Source: Furcasterigmium furcatum (taxonomy: Eukaryota; Ascomycota; Sordariomycetes; Glomerellales; Plectosphaerellaceae). From it: DNA of 64,000 nt. Position 1 is the stretch's first letter, and each line of letters opens with the position of its first letter. The translations under genes were made by a program, and so were the position numbers. This document shows, piece by piece, positions 20,270-30,935 of this stretch. The stretch lies in assembly GCA_001599815.1 (NCBI GenBank), contig BCIA01000001.1, forward strand, positions 5,166,978 to 5,230,977. Direction: 5' to 3'. A model generated the notes under the pieces. That model did not search any database. It saw only the letters and a list, made by a program, of their open reading frames with translations, and had not been told where the DNA came from.

Positions 20270-21584
20270 TCAAGCAGATGCGACGACGCTCGCTCCCCAG
20301 CGCAGTCGCCTCAGACCGTCCGACGTCCGCATCACCTCCCTTCCGCAGGAGGAGTCGGTAGCAAGTGAGGAGGCGTTGACGCTGGCGCCGCTGCCTGCCG
20401 CGGCGAACGCCTCTTGCCGGCCGACCTCCCTGCCGATGACGTATCCGGCGCCAAAGCCGACCACGGAGACGAGAACGACGACGCCCGCACCCAGCGCCCA
20501 AGTGAGGAGCGTCGGGCTGATAAAGGTGGTCGTCTCGTCGAGCGCGACCCTCTTCTTCTTCGTCGCCCGTGTTGCGCGAGTCTGTGATGATGCAGTGCGC
20601 TTGTGCTTTTCAGGGCCCTCAGCAGCCGCGGTTGCCGGGGATGTTGCCGTAGGAGTACGGGATCTCGTGGGGGACTTTGGCCTTGTTACTGGGGGTGGTG
20701 CTGTGGCGGATGGTGTCATGAGCTCGGCTTCGGGCATGAGGCGAAGCTCGACGGGCTGGGTACTTGGGCCGACACCGGCTGGTCCGGGAGGGGCGCCTTG
20801 TTGCTCGGCATCTTTGTACTTGGGCAAGCCGCGTGCAGCGGCGGCGCAAGACAGAAGAGTAGTCAGAGATGAGCGGAGAGCCTCGTCATTGTCGGCCTGA
20901 TAGGACGGTGACATAAAGTTGGGCGGGTTGCGGTGCACACGTGTTTGCGACCGCTGTGAGAGGGTAGGGCGTACGCGGCTGTGAGGGTGGGAGGGAACGG
21001 CTGAGTTTGTTGAGTAGCTGCGTTGCGCCATGCCATGAGGGTGTGAGAAAGCATTAGGGTGAGGGCGAAAGACGGGATCGTCGGTTCGTCGACCGAGAGC
21101 GGTCGCGTTTTCGTCGTTGTCCGAGTCCTCCGACTCGACAGCCTGGGCGGAACGCTGGAAGGGCTGGGCCATGGGTGACAGCACTTGCTCGGTTGAACTG
21201 GTCATGAGTCTGTCTTCCTCGCTCTCCGTCTCGTCGTATTCCTCCTGGCTACTGGTGCCTCCCTGGATGGCCGTTTGATCAACATGATAGGAACGGGGTA
21301 TGGGGGTTTGGTGTAAGCGGCGTCGGCGGGCCGCCACGGAATTCCCGACTCTCAACCCGGTCGTGACTATCTCGTCGCCGATGGATGATAGGGAGGAAGA
21401 GGACGGTTGTGACGAGATCTCGACCCATGATTCTGCAAAAGTCAGCGGGAGGTTTGCGCAAAGTCCTGATAGTGCAGGGGGACTGACCGTCATTCCTCCG
21501 GTGCGGCCCAACCGGTGAAGGGGGCAGGTGGCGGCTGTTCTGCCCGTTCTGGCTCGCGCCTTCGTCGCGCTGCTGCCTCTCCAT
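20270..21584 (-). CDS. Single-pass membrane protein, Ser-rich, unknown function
   Basis: Two exons, 21584-21488 and 21432-20270, encode 419 residues (donor GTCAGT, acceptor GCAG, CTGAC branch point). Most of the chain is polar and low-complexity, rich in Ser, Glu, Pro and Arg, with acidic patches (ETESEEDR, VESEDSDNDE). A basic stretch (TRATRATKKKRVALDE) precedes a single transmembrane helix with a glycine pattern (ALGAGVVVLVSVVGFGAGYVIG) at about residues 345-367. About 50 residues follow. This suggests a tail-region-anchored protein with a large cytosolic part, perhaps a peroxisomal or endoplasmic reticulum adaptor; no family is recognised. The 3' end is not certain because a conserved-looking segment lies just downstream. 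Confidence 0.68.
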
Positions 21585-23148
21585 GATTACTATCCAGCCT
21601 CAGACCGGTAAGGCACGGCAAACTTGTAGCAGAGCAGCAGGTGTCAAGAAATAGGGAGAGCCCCGGCGGCGGTCGCGTCGTCTGTCTGTCGTGATCGTGC
21701 CCCGCGCACACAGTGGGAGAGAGAGAGATAAGACCAATAGATAAGGCTGGGGACGAAGTCGCCGAGTTGGCCGGATGTGTACGGCGAGGGAGAAACAGCC
21801 GGAAGCGTCAAAGTCGCAGCGAACAGAGGCGATGGTCTGCCACCGGTCTGGAATAAAGGCGAGGATGTTACCGTTGAGAATGTTGGGAGAGTGGCCTTTG
21901 TCCCCTCCTTCGTCAGTATGGAGGCGGATTGGCAGGCTCCGGGGAGTCGACCAAGTCAGGTAGGTGACCTGCTGCCCTGTACAGTGTAGTCATGCGGGGT
22001 TTCAGCGGCTGGCGGACTGGGCGGCACGACGAACCCCCACTGATAGGGCACTTTGAGCACAGTGCGGGCCTGCGCAGCCGAACGATGACGCTATCACTGC
22101 ACCTTTAGCCTGCGACACCGGCGCGCGCCTGCCACTCATGTGCCACTCTGGAGCCAAGCAGGGCCTTCCCGCGCATCGTCAGGCGGCCCCCCAGCTATGC
22201 GCCTCCCCCACATGAAATGCGCAGCCTACACCGCCCGTCCTCTGCTGGTTCACCGCCCTCCACGTCAATCTCGGGGTTGAGTGGTGGTTGGGTGACCACA
22301 TCAGCCCAGCGCCTCTCTCAAATCAGGCGGGCTGCGGTCTGCATCTCGTGTTCACGATGACGGGCCACTTCCATCCTACTCAGCTGAGCACACCCGCCTC
22401 AACCGCAGGATTTCGACTCAAGGTCACTCATGTCACAAAGCATACCGACACAGTAGATAGATAGATCATAGGCCACTTTTGCGGAGGAAAGACACAAACT
22501 TTTGTTTTAAGAATTTACGCCGTAACACCGTGTCCAGTCGAATACAATAGGTACCCACCTATAAACACACTGCGCGCGCCGGGGGTCGGGTTGGGTCGGG
22601 AGAATGGCATACTTACAGCATCCAGTCCATCATGGTCGTCGGAGTGAGAATGACCAAGAGATATCGCAAGGCGGTCGCCATGTCGAAGCGACAGCTCAGA
22701 AGAGCCGTCTGTATGAGACAGTCGAGAGAGACCGTCTCATACATATCCCTCAGAGCCCACAGAAGCCCACAAGCCCACAGATGAAGATCGCCAAGACCGG
22801 TCAGTTCACACATCATGTCTTGCGACTTGACGTGAACATCGTACCAGCGCCTTTGACTCAAGCCGCGTCTGCCCACTGTGTAGATCTCTCGTGTGATCAG
22901 AACCCTCTGAATGACGGAAGAAAAGCGTATGTCTGGAAACACCGACGGCGCAAACGTCGGAGTCCAGTGCCAGTGAAGTGCCACAAGCCCCCAGAGCCAC
23001 GAGCCCACAGTCGAACAAGGAAATCAGATATGCCCTCAGGTACTACCGCCGCGCTCCGCTGAGGGAGCATGCTCTCGGTCAAGCCCACGATTCCCCACGG
23101 AAAAATGCCCTCGAATCCTCGCTCATGTGTCGCTGGGTATCATGTCGT
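21585..23148. other. 1.56 kb gap without a confident gene
   Basis: Promoter side of the single-pass protein gene, then 3' flank of the nucleolin gene. A 131-codon minus-strand frame (23008-22613) has several hydrophobic and Trp-rich stretches but no recognisable domain. A GATA tetranucleotide run lies at about 22456-22467. A GGTGACCAC stretch near 22290 only superficially resembles 5S rRNA. Confidence 0.45.
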
Positions 23149-24731
23149 CTAGAAGGTCACCTTGGTGCCCTTGAAGTCGCCGAGGCCACCACGGTTGGTC
23201 GAGCTGAAGCCACCGCGACCGCCGCCACGGCCACCACCACGGCCGCCGCCGCCACGTCCACCGAAACCACCACCGCCACGGCCACCGCCACCGCGGCCGC
23301 CTCCGAAACCACCACGACCGCCACCGCGGCCACCACCGCGGCCGCCGCCGAAGCCGCCGCCCTCACGGGGAGGCTTAGCGCCGGCGAAGTCAAGACGCAC
23401 GGCACGGGCGCTGCGGCCCTCGCCGAGGTACTGACCGTTGAGCTGGCCGAAGGCGGTCTTAGCCTCCTCAACAGAGCTGAAAGTGACGTAGCCGAAGCCC
23501 TTGAGCTGGCCGCTCTCACTGTTTCCACGTTAGTCTAAGCATTTACACAAGCGGCAGGTGTGGTTACGTACGGGTCGGTAGGCAGGCGAACGCCGGTAAC
23601 CTCGCCGGTGGAGGCGAAGAACTCGCGGACGGAGTCCTGGTCAATGTCGAAGGACAGGTTGCCGACGAAGAGGGTGTCGCTCTCGGGGCTGACGCTGTCT
23701 CCGTGACGCTCGGCGCGGTTGCTAGCGCGGTCGCGAGGGTTGTCGGAGGGCTCGGGACGGCCACCGGCGAAGTCGATGTTCATGTTGCGGCCCTCAAGCT
23801 CGGTGCCGTTCTTGGCATCCAGCGCGACCTGGGCAGCCTCGTGGCTCTCGAAGTCGACGTAGCCGAAGCCACGGCTGCGGCCGCCCTCGCGGTCGGTGAT
23901 GACGCGGGCGGAGGTGAGGCCGGCGAACTCGGAGAAGGCCTCGTACAGGATGTCGTCGTTGACGGCCCAGGCAAGGCTGCCGACGAACAGAGTCTTGCTA
24001 GGCTCAGAGTCGCCAGTCCTGGCCTTCTTGGAGGGAATGACGGGGTCGTCGAGGGCCTTGCGCTTCTTCACAGGCTCCTCGGCCTCCTTGGGGGCGGCCT
24101 TCTCCTCCTCTTCTTCATCGGAGTCGGACGAGTCGTCAGAGTCAGAGTCCTGCATCGAGTTAGTTATCGATCATCGCCAAGCAAGGCCAGCAGTGGGGTC
24201 ACTTACGGAGTCGTCCTTAGTCTCGGCACCGGCCTCCTCCTCATCGTCGTCGGAGGAGTCGGAGTCGTCAGAGTCGGACTCGGCCTTCTTGGTGGCAGGC
24301 GCCTTAGCGACGCCGTTGGCCTTAGCCTTGGGCTTGGCCTCATCCTCGTCCTCAGACGAGTCAGAGTCCTCCTCGGAGCTGTCGGAGTCGGAGTCGGCAG
24401 CAGCAGCAGGGGCGGCCTTCTTGGAGGCCTTGGCAGCCTTCTTCTGGGGCTTCTCGTCCTCAGAGGACTCGGAGTCGTCGGAGTCGTCCTCGGAGTCGTC
24501 AGAGTTGTCGGAGTCTTCCTCCTCCTCAGACTCGGAGGACTCGGACTCGGACTCGACAGGCTTCTTGGACTTCTTCTTCTCCTTGCCGTTCACACCCTTG
24601 GCGGCGACCTCCTTGGCCAGAGCCTTGGACTTGGCCTTGGGGCTCTCGGCGGCCTTGGTGACACCGGCGTTCTTGACCTTGGTAAGGGGGTCAGAGCCCT
24701 TGGACTTCTTGACGGAAGTGGCCTTGCCCAT
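23149..24731 (-). CDS. NSR1: Nucleolin-like RNA-binding protein (Nsr1/gar2)
   Basis: Exons 24731-24207, 24149-23572 and 23518-23149 encode 490 residues. The N-terminal 200 residues alternate lysine-rich blocks with acidic serine runs (SESESSESEEEED type), probable casein kinase II sites. Two RRM domains follow: RRM1 at about 227-300 (KTLFVGSLAW, RGFGYVDF) and RRM2 at about 333-408 (DTLFVGNLSF, KGFGYVTF). The C-terminus is a GGRGG/GFGG arginine-glycine domain of about 60 residues, ending DFKGTKVTF. This architecture is diagnostic of yeast Nsr1, fission yeast gar2 and nucleolin, which act in the nucleolus in pre-rRNA processing and small-subunit assembly. Donors are GTAAGT and GTACGT with CAG acceptors. 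The start is the first ATG (MGKATSVKKSKG). Confidence 0.95.
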
Positions 24732-25229
24732 TGTGAATGATGGGGATGATGATAGGGGGGAGGATAGAAAGGGTGCGCGGATGGAAGAAAGGCTTGATTT
24801 GATTGATGTCTCAAGCTCGCGCGTGTATGTATGGGTGAACCAAGGTCGAAGAGAATGGGTGGGAGGGGAGGAGATTTAAAGGGTCGCCTTTGGGGAGTGG
24901 TTGGGAGAGGCAACGAAGGGTCCTGCGGTGTGATAAGAAAAGTTGCCCGATAAGGACGAAAATTTCAATCAACTTTTCTTTCTGCCGGCAATTGTGGGGT
25001 GCAGGCTGGTCTCGTGGAGTGACCGCCAGAACCGTCTCACGTGTGTGCCTGAGGCCATAACCGCCAGCACTCATGACTAAGCACGTGCAGGAAGCTGCTG
25101 GCTCAGCGCAACATCGCGAAGCACCATCACGACCAGGAACCCGAGCATTGTCCCTCGGCCAATCGACACCAACCCACCTCCACGCCCTTTCTCTCCCACA
25201 CCAGTCGATTCCACAAACCGACGGCCACA
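24732..25229. other. Divergent promoter of nucleolin-like and complex I genes
   Basis: About 0.5 kb between two divergent housekeeping genes. The right part (25140-25229) is C- and CA-rich leader. No gene is seen. Confidence 0.55.
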
Positions 25230-25621
25230 ATGCCGACTCCCGAGTCCGAGATGTTCAAGGCGCAGAAGCCTAAGGTCCCCCCCACCTTCGACGGGGTTGA
25301 CTACGACGACCACAAGGCCTTCAAGTCCGCCCAGGACTCCATCATCAGGGAACAATGGGTCGGCGCCATGATGGTGCGGCTGGTTGGTGAGGAGCTGGGC
25401 AAGTGCTACTTGCGCGAGGGCGTCAACCACCTGGAGAACTGCGGCCACCTGCGAGGTAAGGCAGCCCGATGCGCCGCACACAGGCGGCAATGATACGAGT
25501 ACAGGCAGAAGCGCTGACAGCCGGCACAGAGAAGTACCTGCAGCTCCTGAAGGAAAACAAGGTCAAGGGCACGCTGTTCCAGCAGACGAACTACCTCACC
25601 GAGCACGAGAAGAAGGCGTGA
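25230..25621 (+). CDS. NADH:ubiquinone oxidoreductase 12 kDa subunit (NDUFB10/PDSW-like)
   Basis: Exons 25230-25455 and 25530-25621 encode 105 residues. The N-terminus MPTPESEMFKAQKPKVPPTFDGVD and the central Cys-containing helical pair (REQWVGAMMVRLVGEELGKCY, then REGVNHLENCGHLRE) match the fungal 12 kDa complex I subunit related to mammalian PDSW/NDUFB10. This is an accessory subunit of the distal membrane arm, facing the intermembrane space, and it has no cleaved presequence. The intron has a GTAAGG donor and CACAG acceptor, with a GCTGAC branch point 12-17 bases before it. Assignment to NDUFB10 rests on remembered family resemblance. Confidence 0.88.
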
Positions 25622-26176
25622 GGGAGATGCATTCGGGAACGTTGGGATAGACCGGGCACACGGAGCGGGCGACTCAATGGGACGACAGCCGCCGCGAAGT
25701 GCATAACGAAGGAAGCAGAAGAGCTTTGGAATGCGGACGGGGATTTGCTGAGAGGACCAGACCTCCAGCATTGTACGTCGGCGACGAATCCCCAGCCTAA
25801 GGGCCGAGGTGTACATATATTCTGCAATTGAACGACTAAGAATCAAGGACCAACCGCGATGCTTGCCACTGTTAAACCATCTTCTTCGAATTCGCCCAGC
25901 CATGCCATGCTTCATCCACTAGGTACGACACGATCCGGGGCGAGTCGATGCTTTTGAACGTCTCCTGCGTCGATACGGTAATTATCTCGACTCTCGTTGG
26001 ATGCAGCCGGCGGAGCCCAGGGACGCGAATTTACAAGCGGCGCCAGCCGGTACCACTCCACCTCCAGCTCAATCCGCGCGCCCCAGAAATTTTAGAGAAC
26101 CTCGCGTGTTCGCCAGAGCAGCTCTCAACCTCATGAACGACAACCTTCTACCGCCAACGCCGTCCACCACACCGCC
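25622..26176. other. Intergenic region between tandem genes
   Basis: 3' flank of the complex I gene and promoter/leader of the mL54 gene. The last 60 bases are C- and A-rich leader. Nothing else is supported. Confidence 0.55.
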
Positions 26177-26888
26177 ATGATTTGTAGGACGTGTCTCCGC
26201 CGGGCCTCGGCCCTGCGACAACCTCCCTCCTCGACCGTCATCCCATCCGCCTTCAGAGCCCTCTCGATCTCCGCCTCGACGAGACAAGCAGCAGCCGGCA
26301 CCGCAGCCTCCCCTGCCTCCTCGACCGCCGAACCCTCCACAACCCCCAAGCTCTCCACACCGCTCGACGGCACGCCCGCCGCCTCCCAGCCCAAGTCCAC
26401 GCGCGCGCCCTCGTCCTGCCCGCCCGGAACGGTCCTCAACGGTCTCAACTACTTCAAGGGCAAGGCGGACCCGGTCGCCCGTCCCGACGAGGAATACCCC
26501 GACTGGCTCTGGGACTGCCTCACCTTCAAGGCCAAGGCCGAAGAGGCCGATTCCAACGCCGGTGACGAGTTCTGTATGTTCTTCTCTCCTCCAGAGATGT
26601 CATGTTTGTCTCGCTGACCCCTCTCCCACAGCCAAATCGAGGAAGCAGCGTCGTCTCGCAGCCAAGCGCAAGGCAACCCTCGAAGCCAAGCTTCTCGCCG
26701 AGGGCAATGTGGAGGCCCTTGCGCCCAAGATTCCCCTGCAGCAACAGTCCATCAATCTTCCCGGCGAGGAGGGCGGCGATGTTGAGCATAACCTCTTCGC
26801 GGCGTCGAAGCGCGAGGAGCTCAGGCAGGCGATGCGCCAGGAGCGCAAGGCCAAGATTAAGGAGACCAACTACCTCAAGTCCATGTAG
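26177..26888 (+). CDS. MRPL37: Mitochondrial large-subunit ribosomal protein mL54 (Mrpl37)
   Basis: Exons 26177-26573 and 26632-26888 encode 217 residues. The N-terminus (MICRTCLRRASALRQ) is a mitochondrial presequence, followed by a Ser/Thr/Pro/Ala linker. The family core is GTVLNGLNYFKGKADPVARP and EEYPDWLWDCL, then a basic helix (KSRKQRRLAAKRKATLEAK) and a charged C-terminus. The YPDWLW motif is diagnostic of mL54, a peripheral mitoribosome protein. The intron has a GTATGT donor, CTGAC branch point and CACAG acceptor. Start chosen as first ATG with targeting sequence. Confidence 0.92.
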
Positions 26889-27147
26889 AGAGGATGAATT
26901 CCATCAGTGGAGGAGCCGCCGGCCGGATGGTTCAGGCCAGGCGTTGTATATGTACTCTGGTTGAAGGTGCTGTATGATATCAGGGTCATGGCACAGGGCA
27001 GTGTAAAACGCAGACATCTGTACAACATCATCACGGCAAGAAAATAAATATTGGCGTGACAAGAAGGCCTGAATAGGTTCATGCAACCATTGTCGCCCGC
27101 AACTGCGGTACGTGGCTGGGATAACATTATGGTTTTTGAGGCGGAGG

Positions 27148-28659
27148 CTAATCGTCCTCTTCCTCTTCGCCCAGAGACTGGATCTTGACTCTTAGCTCTG
27201 CCCTCAGGTTCCTCAGTCTGTGTTCCAACCGGTTGCGCAGGATCTTGCTGTCGGCTTGCTGCTTGATCTCAGCCTCGGACTGTGCGATCTGCTTCTTCAG
27301 CTGGGCAATATCCTCTCTGACGCCCTTGACGCGGGCGTGTTCCTCGTCATCATCCGAGTCGTCATCATCGTCCTCCTCGCTGACCACAGACTCTTCCTCG
27401 TCGTTGACGCTTCCCTGTGCGCCAGCGGCTGGCGTGCCCGAGTGCATAGTGCCAGGGGTGACGCCCTCGAGTTGGGCTCCTGGTGTCGCTGCCTCCAGGT
27501 TGCCATTCATCTCCATATCGTTGGCCAGGGCGGCCTCCAGCTCGGCCTCGAGGTCCTTGTCGTCCTCGTCCATCATTTCGCCGTTGGCATAGCCGTCCGC
27601 AGGGAAGTAGCCACTCTCATCCATCTCGCCGTCAGCGTCCTCCTCAGCTTCGGAGTACTGCATGCCCTCGTCGCCATCCTCTCCATCTGACTGTGCTCTC
27701 CGGTCATCCACCAGATCGTACCTCGATGACATGGCGCCAGCATCGGCTTGGAGCAGTTTCTTAACCTGCGACTCTTTGAAGTCGATCTCGGAGCGTTCTA
27801 TAATCTTGGCGAATCGCTGATTTTCCGCATCATGCATGGGCGGCGTGAGGCCGTGAGGCCACTTGAAACCCGGCTGAACCATGGGGGGAAGAGGGGCTTT
27901 CCGTGCTTCGTCCTCCGAGGCCACCTTTTGGAAGACGACGAGCATGAAGCAGATGTCAGCGGACTTCATAAACCCCTTGCGGTCCCATGTCTTCATGCCT
28001 TCCGTGATTGTCGGGAGCTCCACCATGATCGCGGCGTACTGCTGCCCCTTGACCACCACGATCGCCCTCCGGCTTTCTTCGTCGAGCCATCGGATGGACA
28101 AGTCCGCGCCTCCCTGTTGGCGGGTAAAGCCGATCTTGCCCTCCTCCATGCATTTCCGAATGTAGTCGCAGTGTTCGCCCGGCATCATGCGCAGAATGAA
28201 CTGCTCCTCGATCGTGGGATCAATCTCACGATCACTGGCCTCCGAATCGTATCCATCCCCGGGTGGATGGTGTGGCGGCTTTCCCTTTGATTTCAGGATC
28301 AAGCCGCTGGAAGTTCGGCCTAGGGTGGCTATGGGAGTCTTGACTTGAAGCTTGATTTTCTTCGCGGGTTGGCTCACGGCCATAGACTCGTCGTCATCGT
28401 CGTCGGAGTTCTCTCTTTTCTTCGATTCGATCAGCTTGCTTGTAGGTTTCGTTTGTCGGCCAGCTTTCGTTGTGGCTGAAGTAGGTACGGGGGTCTCGAC
28501 AGCTGGTGTCGGTGGTTGTGAGGCCCTAATTCGAATCTTCGGGGTGGCCATCGGCGTGGTCGCAGATGCTGGGGCGGTGCCCTCGCTGAAAGATGCCTGC
28601 CGTGAGCCGACGCTAAGCTTGAGCTTCGGCCGCGGCGGCGGAGGACTGATGCCGGACAT
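27148..28659 (-). CDS. TAF7: TFIID subunit TAF7
   Basis: Single exon. The start at 28659 (MSGISPPPPRPKLKLS) gives 503 residues; an upstream in-frame ATG at 28737 would add 26 residues that look like leader. The N-terminal 150 residues are Pro/Ser/Thr-rich with lysine patches and an acidic run. The TAFII55 domain (about 155-300) opens with EEQFILRMMPGEHCDYIRK and includes LSIRWLDEESRRAIVVVKG and DICFMLVV. After a short PPMVQPGFKWPHGLTPPM motif, the remainder is very acidic and ends in a coiled coil (AQLKKQIAQSEAEIKQQADS). TAF7 binds TAF1 in TFIID and restrains its activity until initiation. Nuclear. Confidence 0.93.
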   Translation of the reverse strand: MSGISPPPPRPKLKLSVGSRQASFSEGTAPASATTPMATPKIRIRASQPPTPAVETPVPTSATTKAGRQTKPTSKLIESKKRENSDDDDDESMAVSQPAKKIKLQVKTPIATLGRTSSGLILKSKGKPPHHPPGDGYDSEASDREIDPTIEEQFILRMMPGEHCDYIRKCMEEGKIGFTRQQGGADLSIRWLDEESRRAIVVVKGQQYAAIMVELPTITEGMKTWDRKGFMKSADICFMLVVFQKVASEDEARKAPLPPMVQPGFKWPHGLTPPMHDAENQRFAKIIERSEIDFKESQVKKLLQADAGAMSSRYDLVDDRRAQSDGEDGDEGMQYSEAEEDADGEMDESGYFPADGYANGEMMDEDDKDLEAELEAALANDMEMNGNLEAATPGAQLEGVTPGTMHSGTPAAGAQGSVNDEEESVVSEEDDDDDSDDDEEHARVKGVREDIAQLKKQIAQSEAEIKQQADSKILRNRLEHRLRNLRAELRVKIQSLGEEEEDD

Positions 28660-29191
28660 GTCGACAGGCCCGAGTTGTGCCAGAGGAGGAAATGAGGCTT
28701 GTAGAGGAGTAGAGGTTGAGGATTGGAGCAGTCGCAAGCCGCCAAGCTGGCGCGCCGCGTCTGGGGCAGGCTCGGGCCGGAGAGGGAGGTGCGCGTGAGA
28801 CTGTGGATGAGGAGGAGAGGGGCTGCTTTATTGATGGTAACTGGTAAGGAACCTAGGGGAAGGATCCCACGTCGCAGTCTGGGTCGTTTCGTGGTGGAGT
28901 TGAAGAAGGAGAGATGTCGCGCCGGAAAGGTTGGATCTCCCACGAATGATGCAACACCAAAGCTTCGGCCGCGTACAGTGCTTTATACGGTGCTGTTTGT
29001 CTTTGGACACTGCCTCAACTCAACTGCCAACCTACCCCTATACTCCATCCTCGAAGTGAAATAAATACATGTCAGAAACAGCCACGATTAAAATCAGCAC
29101 CAGACCATTGGCACAGTCATCCACACTCTCAGAGCGCCCCCGCGAAGCCTCGCGAACCATCACTCAAGCGAATCTCACGTCTGCTCATCCC
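28660..29191. other. TAF7 promoter and 3' flank of coiled-coil gene
   Basis: The TAF7 leader may include the alternative start at 28737. A TTTATA stretch lies near 28980. No additional gene. Confidence 0.5.
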
Positions 29192-30577
29192 TCAGCCATC
29201 GTTCTGAAGACATCCCGGGATGGGCATGCTCTTGATAGCCCCCAAGAGCTGTGGCCACTCCACGTTGCCGGTGATTTTGATCTGTCGCCCGGGCTTCCCT
29301 TTGCCCCTCAACTTTGCCACATCGTCACAGAATCTCTCACTCATCATTTGCTGTACCAGCCTCGACATGTCCTTGTCCTCCATGTTGTCAAGATACTCCC
29401 AAAGGAAGTCTCTGTGGCCCCGTGTGCCATGTGGCTTTTGGCTTCTGAATCGCACATCTGTCTGTTTCGTGTAGGCGGTGAATGCGAGTCTTCGAGCCGG
29501 TACCCGAGTTTTCGCTCTCAGTGGGCTTTTCTTGACAATGCCGTTGTTCTCAGTAGTCCGGCCTTCGCCTTTCTTCGCTTCTTCTCTGGCCCTCGTATGG
29601 CGGAGTGTGCGAGTTTGTCTCGGTGGGCTTCCTTCGGCATCGTCTGGGGCAGCAGCATCTTTTGACCTCGCTGGCCGGTCCCGGTTCCGCTGCTGGGTAG
29701 GAGGTGACATGTCACTGCCCACAAGAATTTCAGTCAAAGCTGCGTCGACTCTGAGTTCATAGGGTTGAAGACGGGCTTCGTCAAGTGCTTTCCTAGAGAC
29801 AAGAAGGCTCCGAGGTTTTTTCTTGTTCCCACTGCCCGGGCATGCCATCTGCACTTCCACAGCTTCATCATCCTCTGACGCAGTGCTCATGTCGTCAATA
29901 TTGGTAACCGGAGTTGTTGCCTGCGTCTGGTGTAAACCCCCGGCTCCTTCGCGCTGCAGCTGAGCATGCCCATGGCGCAAGTTTGAAACCATGGACTCCA
30001 TCATTTGCAAAGCCTGGTTGATGTTGTTGCCGTTCGACTTCGCCTTTGCTATCATCTCAGCTCCTATGTCCTGTATCTTGGCGGTGAGATTTGATGTCCT
30101 CATAGTCTCATGCGACGTGGGAGTCTTGCCGTGGAGAGATCGAAACAGGGACATCTCGGACTCAATCATCTTCCGGCATTGTTCAATCCGTATGCTGGTG
30201 GCCTCATCCTGCTGCGCCGCCCTGGACTCGACAACTTTGATCCTGGTATGTAGTCTGGCGAGACTGCGTTGCATGTTGCGGACGTCGTAGGGAAAGACTA
30301 GGCCAACAAGAGAGACGGCGAGATCGGCTGCGTTTCTGGGTCTCCCCTGAGCTTGAGCAGAAGCGGTGTTGCAAGCGGCAAGCAAGCGGTTCACGTTGTC
30401 TCCCCGCTGTTGACGCACGACCTCGTTATCGTGCCGTGGAGTCAAGACGGCCTTGGACTGCGGTGTCGGTAACGGCGTCGTGCTGCCTCTGCCCTCCCAC
30501 AGACTCAGCGTTCTCCTGGGGATAGGAGGGTCGAACTGGCGCTGAGGCACTGTTCCACGATCCATGGCGAGGGACAC
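29192..30577 (-). CDS. Coiled-coil hypothetical protein
   Basis: Single exon of 461 codons. The N-terminus is polar with PTPQSK-type Ser/Thr-Pro sites. A helical region at about 95-215 contains a likely coiled coil (MQRSLARLHTRIKVVESRA) and further amphipathic helices up to ALQMMESMVSNLRHG. Residues 235-365 are low-complexity, with basic patches. The last 95 residues are a compact basic, Trp-containing domain (HRDFLWEYLDNMEDKDMSRL and ITGNVEWPQLLGAIKSM). There is no signal peptide or membrane segment. I do not recognise the family; nuclear or cytoskeletal location is a guess from charge. The frame is clean and codon use normal. Confidence 0.7.
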   Translation of the reverse strand: MSLAMDRGTVPQRQFDPPIPRRTLSLWEGRGSTTPLPTPQSKAVLTPRHDNEVVRQQRGDNVNRLLAACNTASAQAQGRPRNAADLAVSLVGLVFPYDVRNMQRSLARLHTRIKVVESRAAQQDEATSIRIEQCRKMIESEMSLFRSLHGKTPTSHETMRTSNLTAKIQDIGAEMIAKAKSNGNNINQALQMMESMVSNLRHGHAQLQREGAGGLHQTQATTPVTNIDDMSTASEDDEAVEVQMACPGSGNKKKPRSLLVSRKALDEARLQPYELRVDAALTEILVGSDMSPPTQQRNRDRPARSKDAAAPDDAEGSPPRQTRTLRHTRAREEAKKGEGRTTENNGIVKKSPLRAKTRVPARRLAFTAYTKQTDVRFRSQKPHGTRGHRDFLWEYLDNMEDKDMSRLVQQMMSERFCDDVAKLRGKGKPGRQIKITGNVEWPQLLGAIKSMPIPGCLQNDG

Positions 30578-30935
30578 TCGTGGACGAGGCGGACGGGGAC
30601 AGGTGACGGTGGCAATGCTAGGTAGGTTGTTCTTCGGATTGAAAGGGATGCTGGATTTGAGGTAAGATAGGTAATTTCTTCAACGGAAGAAAGAGCCAGA
30701 CACAAAGCATCAGACATTCACAAGGAAGCAGCGTCCAGCCATGAGCGCCGCCGAGAAAGGAGGAAGGAGGAAGAGAACATCCAATTTCTCCTGCCTCGAA
30801 CTGAGATGAAACATACGCCCGCCTGGAACGGGGAAGTCGCTACCAGTAAATCAGCACAATCGTTGCTGCCTGCCAATAGATACAACATCCTTCGATCCGT
30901 TATAGGTAGGTACTTCGCGAACACTGAAAGATACA
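30578..30935. other. Promoter of coiled-coil gene, 3' flank of DUF3074 gene
   Basis: Contains GCTAGGTAGG at 30617-30626 and TATAGGTAGGTAC at 30901-30912. Short open frames here have no support. Confidence 0.5.

Noticed and set aside
19824..20900. 358-codon plus-strand frame opposite the single-pass protein gene
   Set aside because: No recognisable domain; the minus strand has a plausible transmembrane protein with intron signals.
22261..22310. Possible 5S rRNA (GGGTGACCAC stretch)
   Set aside because: Only about ten bases resemble the fungal 5S 3' part; the conserved 5' half and internal promoter are absent.
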